Shown in pieces: positions 61,763-64,000 of a stretch of 64,000 bases of DNA (the stretch's first letter is position 1; every line of letters starts with the position of its first letter). This stretch comes from Ruminococcus gauvreauii (GTDB lineage Bacteria; Bacillota; Clostridia; Lachnospirales; Lachnospiraceae), in contig NZ_CP102290.1 of assembly GCF_025151995.1 (NCBI RefSeq), positions 1,798,001 through 1,862,000 on the forward strand. Reading direction: 5' to 3'. Under the pieces are notes generated by a model that saw only the letters and a program-made list of their open reading frames with translations, had not been told where the DNA came from and did no database searches. The position numbers and the translations under genes are program-made.

Positions 61763-63388
61763 CTAATATTTTCTGTTCGCATGAATCTTCCTGTATTCTT
61801 TCGGTGTTATTCCAACATACTCTTTAAAGGTTCTGCTGAAATACCTCACGTTGTGATAACCAACCTTATAGGTGATTTCATTGATATTGATTCTCACATC
61901 AAGCAGAAGTTCCTTTGCTTTTTCCATTCGCAGATCCGTAAGATATGATGTGAAATTTTTCCCGGTCTCTTTTTTAAAGATAATTCCAAGATATGCCGGC
62001 GTAATAAATACCTGTTCTGCAGCCTCCTCAAGCTTCAGCTGTTTATCGTAATTCTGGGAAATGTACTCCAGAACCCGTTTCATAATCAGCGAACCCTCCG
62101 ACTGTTCGTCTTTTCGAAACTTCAGCATGCCTGCAGTCATCTTCTCCGGTAAAGAACTGATAATATCACAATATCTCGAACATTTATTGAGCTCCGTCGA
62201 TAATTCCTGGTAGATATCCATAAACTCATTTGGAAAATTTCCTTTTTGCTTGACAACAGAAAGTACATTTAACATTACTCCCCGGAGCGTTTTATACACG
62301 GAAACGTCTTCCCGTTTACAAAAGTTCAATACATCCTGGAAAATAGCCGATATGTTTCCCCTGACTTCTGTGAGCTCATTGCATTCCACTTTTTCAACCA
62401 GTCCGTGAAGAAGGGGCGCAGGCAGCACATATTTACTCCCCTCCGCACTTCCATGATAACCAGACTCATGGATGTCCAACACCCGGTCTGCGCCTCGGAC
62501 AATCCTCATATCCAGTAGGTGGAGTGCTGATTCAAACGAATCCGGCAGCTCACAAACATCTGAGACTGTCTTTCCAAGGCATACGGTAATACCGGTGTCT
62601 GCATAAGCCTCTGTCAGTTTTTTCCCCCTTACCAGCACCCGCTTGCACAGAGCTCTCATCTCATCTGTTTTCTGTTTACTTTCTTCGAGATTTAATATAA
62701 CATAGATATTTTCCTGATGTTCCGCCACACTGACTTCACAGCAGATATCAGAAAAACATTCTCTGATAACGATCATGAGGCTATCTGTAATATGATTTCT
62801 AATACCAATGACAATGTCCGAATAATAATCAACCTTCATTACGACGGAACAAAAATACCCCTCCTGAAAAGAATAAAAATAATCCCGGTTGATCTGTTGT
62901 ACAGTCATACCATGAAAATCAACATCCCGGTATAAGATGCTCATAATAAATGAGGTGCGGATTTTTTCTTTATGGTTATCTGAACTTTGCAGCAGTGTCC
63001 TCTCACTTCCATCTTCAGAAATTTCTCTGGCCAGCTGCGCCAGTGATTTGTTCAATTCGTTGGAATTGATCGGTTTTAACAGATAATCTCTCACACCCAG
63101 TTTAACTGCTTTTTTTGCAAACTCAAACTGTGCATATCCCGACACAATGATAAACTTAGGATTCACGTGCTGCTTTTGTACCCTTTCAATTAGCTCCAGG
63201 CCATCTATGATCGGCATGGTAATATCCGTGATCACAATGTCCGGACGTTTTTCCATGATCATGTCGTATGCCATCTGTCCATTTTCCGCATAACCCGCCA
63301 GTTCCAATCCCAGTTCATCGTATAAAATACAGCTGTTTAACAAGAAAAAAATACTTTTTTCATCTTCAACGATCAAAAGCTTTTGCAT
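61763..63388 (-). CDS. Response regulator with AraC-type DNA-binding domain (YesN-like)
   Basis: A 541-residue regulator: receiver domain at residues 1-120 with acidic pocket E8-D9, phosphorylated D55 and the conserved Lys of YLLKP; a long middle region (about 140-430) with no clear domain; and a C-terminal AraC double helix-turn-helix (about 440-541) ending in the pattern VRYFSRTFKEYVGITPKEYRK. The ATG at 63386-63388 follows AGAGGTG; the frame is open 18 codons further up. It is the first gene of the three-gene unit with the sensor kinase and the ABC-like protein. YesN-type regulators usually control sugar uptake genes; no target lies directly beside it. Confidence 0.92.
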   Translation of the reverse strand: MQKLLIVEDEKSIFFLLNSCILYDELGLELAGYAENGQMAYDMIMEKRPDIVITDITMPIIDGLELIERVQKQHVNPKFIIVSGYAQFEFAKKAVKLGVRDYLLKPINSNELNKSLAQLAREISEDGSERTLLQSSDNHKEKIRTSFIMSILYRDVDFHGMTVQQINRDYFYSFQEGYFCSVVMKVDYYSDIVIGIRNHITDSLMIVIRECFSDICCEVSVAEHQENIYVILNLEESKQKTDEMRALCKRVLVRGKKLTEAYADTGITVCLGKTVSDVCELPDSFESALHLLDMRIVRGADRVLDIHESGYHGSAEGSKYVLPAPLLHGLVEKVECNELTEVRGNISAIFQDVLNFCKREDVSVYKTLRGVMLNVLSVVKQKGNFPNEFMDIYQELSTELNKCSRYCDIISSLPEKMTAGMLKFRKDEQSEGSLIMKRVLEYISQNYDKQLKLEEAAEQVFITPAYLGIIFKKETGKNFTSYLTDLRMEKAKELLLDVRININEITYKVGYHNVRYFSRTFKEYVGITPKEYRKIHANRKY

Positions 63389-63549
63389 ATTTTCACCTCT
63401 CAAATCATGCAGAGACAGACCACAAACAGACTGCAAAAGCACTGTTTACCAATCTTTTTTTTATACTATCACATTAATCAAGTAAACTCAACGAACTCAA
63501 TACTGGTATATTTTACTGTGAAAGTCCCGCCGGGCAAATGGAAGGAGGA

Positions 63550-63578
63550 GTACAATCAGCCTTCCTCACTGATTGTAC
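63550..63578. terminator. Hairpin after the GcvT-like gene
   Basis: GTACAATCAG (63550-63559) pairs with CTGATTGTAC (63569-63578) with a nine-base loop. On the minus strand it lies 34 bases past the GcvT-like stop and is followed by pyrimidines but no clear T-run. Confidence 0.55.
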
Positions 63579-63612
63579 CCCTTATGAACTTTTATAAAGC
63601 TTAAACTACACG

Positions 63613-64000
63613 CTATCCTCTGACACGGGAGTTTGAAACGTCATAGAAGCAGCGTTCGGTCAGAATTGCTCCCGTATTGGAATTACCGATCACAGCAACA
63701 TTTCCTACCTCAGCCTTATCGGTATCGATCAGGGCATATCCTATATTCTGGCCAATCGTATATCCATAGGTAAACATCGTAACCTTACCCACATTCCTGC
63801 CGTTGACTTTTACGTCATCTCCAACCTGAACATTCGCAGAAACTTCCGGTACCAGAAAACCAACCAGGGAACGTTTAACTCCTTTTTTCTTTGCCCGCCG
63901 AAGGGCTTCTTTTCCGACAAACTCTTTATTCCAGTCAACCGTCCATCCAAACCCTGCCTCCAGGGGATTTGTTCCCGCCAGATCACTCATCAGAACATAT
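63613..64000 (-). CDS. GcvT-like aminomethyltransferase family protein, C-terminal part (cut by window edge)
   Basis: The last 129 residues of a T-protein-family enzyme are visible; the frame is open through position 64000, so the ATG at 63988-63990 is internal. The seen part holds the end of the folate-binding domain (NPLEAGFGWTVDW, FVGKEAL) and the C-terminal barrel (GDDVKVNGRNVGKVT, GQNIGYALI). The family transfers one-carbon units from glycine or methylated amines to tetrahydrofolate. Whether this is the glycine cleavage T-protein or a demethylase relative cannot be told from this part. Confidence 0.85.
   Translation of the reverse strand, partial: YVLMSDLAGTNPLEAGFGWTVDWNKEFVGKEALRRAKKKGVKRSLVGFLVPEVSANVQVGDDVKVNGRNVGKVTMFTYGYTIGQNIGYALIDTDKAEVGNVAVIGNSNTGAILTERCFYDVSNSRVRG

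Noticed and set aside
63988..63990. ATG as the start of a small 125-residue protein at the right edge
   Set aside because: The frame continues upstream to the window end (YVL before the Met), and the visible part is only the end of a T-protein, so this Met is internal.
1..64000. rRNA, tRNA, CRISPR and phage genes
   Set aside because: I looked through the spacers on both strands and saw no cloverleaf with CCA-like ends, no rRNA blocks, no repeat arrays and no phage structural or integrase genes. A covariance search would be decisive.

Overview
The window looks like a chromosomal segment of a Clostridia species, most likely Lachnospiraceae. This is an inference from gene families and organisation: many CUT2 (ribose-type) sugar ABC transporters, ROK, LacI and AraC regulators, a YesM/YesN-like two-component system, a DUF1002 protein, a long eukaryote-like isoleucyl-tRNA synthetase under a T-box, and NADP-type glutamate dehydrogenase. 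Base composition is moderate, Shine-Dalgarno sequences are strong, and most genes lie on the minus strand. No rRNA, tRNA, CRISPR array or intact mobile element was recognised.

Positions 1-33.8 kb are a dense sugar-acquisition region. (a) 1-4.5 kb: a xylose/ribose-type permease and ATPase (the ATPase runs off the left edge), a divergent AraC regulator, and a GH120-type beta-xylosidase with both catalytic acids visible. (b) 4.7-7.4 kb: a MATE exporter and an orphan sugar-binding lipoprotein. (c) 7.4-13.2 kb: a complete ribose operon, rbsR-K-D-A-C-B, with a consensus promoter and a palindromic operator over the start of transcription. (d) 13.4-21.4 kb ('module 1'): a URO-D-superfamily protein, binding protein, ATPase, permease, esterase, ROK regulator and zinc dehydrogenase; a 24-bp motif is shared by the module promoter and the ROK promoter. 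(e) 21.5-26.2 kb ('module 2'): a URO-D protein and zinc dehydrogenase divergent from a ROK regulator and PfkB sugar kinase. (f) 26.3-33.7 kb ('module 3'): a third URO-D protein with ribokinase, RbsD-like mutarotase and a full CUT2 transporter, next to a LacI regulator; three copies of the same operator are present.

The three URO-D proteins carry an H-x-C-G motif and a later cysteine, like the zinc ligands of corrinoid methyltransferases (MtaA/CmuA group), and lack the features of HemE. They repeatedly accompany sugar transport, sugar kinases and polyol-type dehydrogenases, with no corrinoid protein nearby. This is the main candidate for an undescribed pathway.

Positions 33.9-57.5 kb are mainly housekeeping: gdhA with a leader terminator, flavin reductase, CBS-containing family II pyrophosphatase, an S1-domain protein, a hemolysin III-like membrane protein, a DUF1002 protein, rsmA, a TPR/AAA protein, glgP, T-box-controlled ileS, a DEDDh exonuclease, an RNA methyltransferase-like protein and a heterodimeric ABC exporter. 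Positions 57.6-64 kb hold a LysR regulator, a broken TnpB gene, and a three-gene unit of AraC-type response regulator, sensor kinase without an external sensor domain, and an RbsA-like protein whose nucleotide-binding motifs are ruined. This unit is the second candidate for a new system, possibly sugar sensing. The right edge holds the C-terminal part of a GcvT-like protein.
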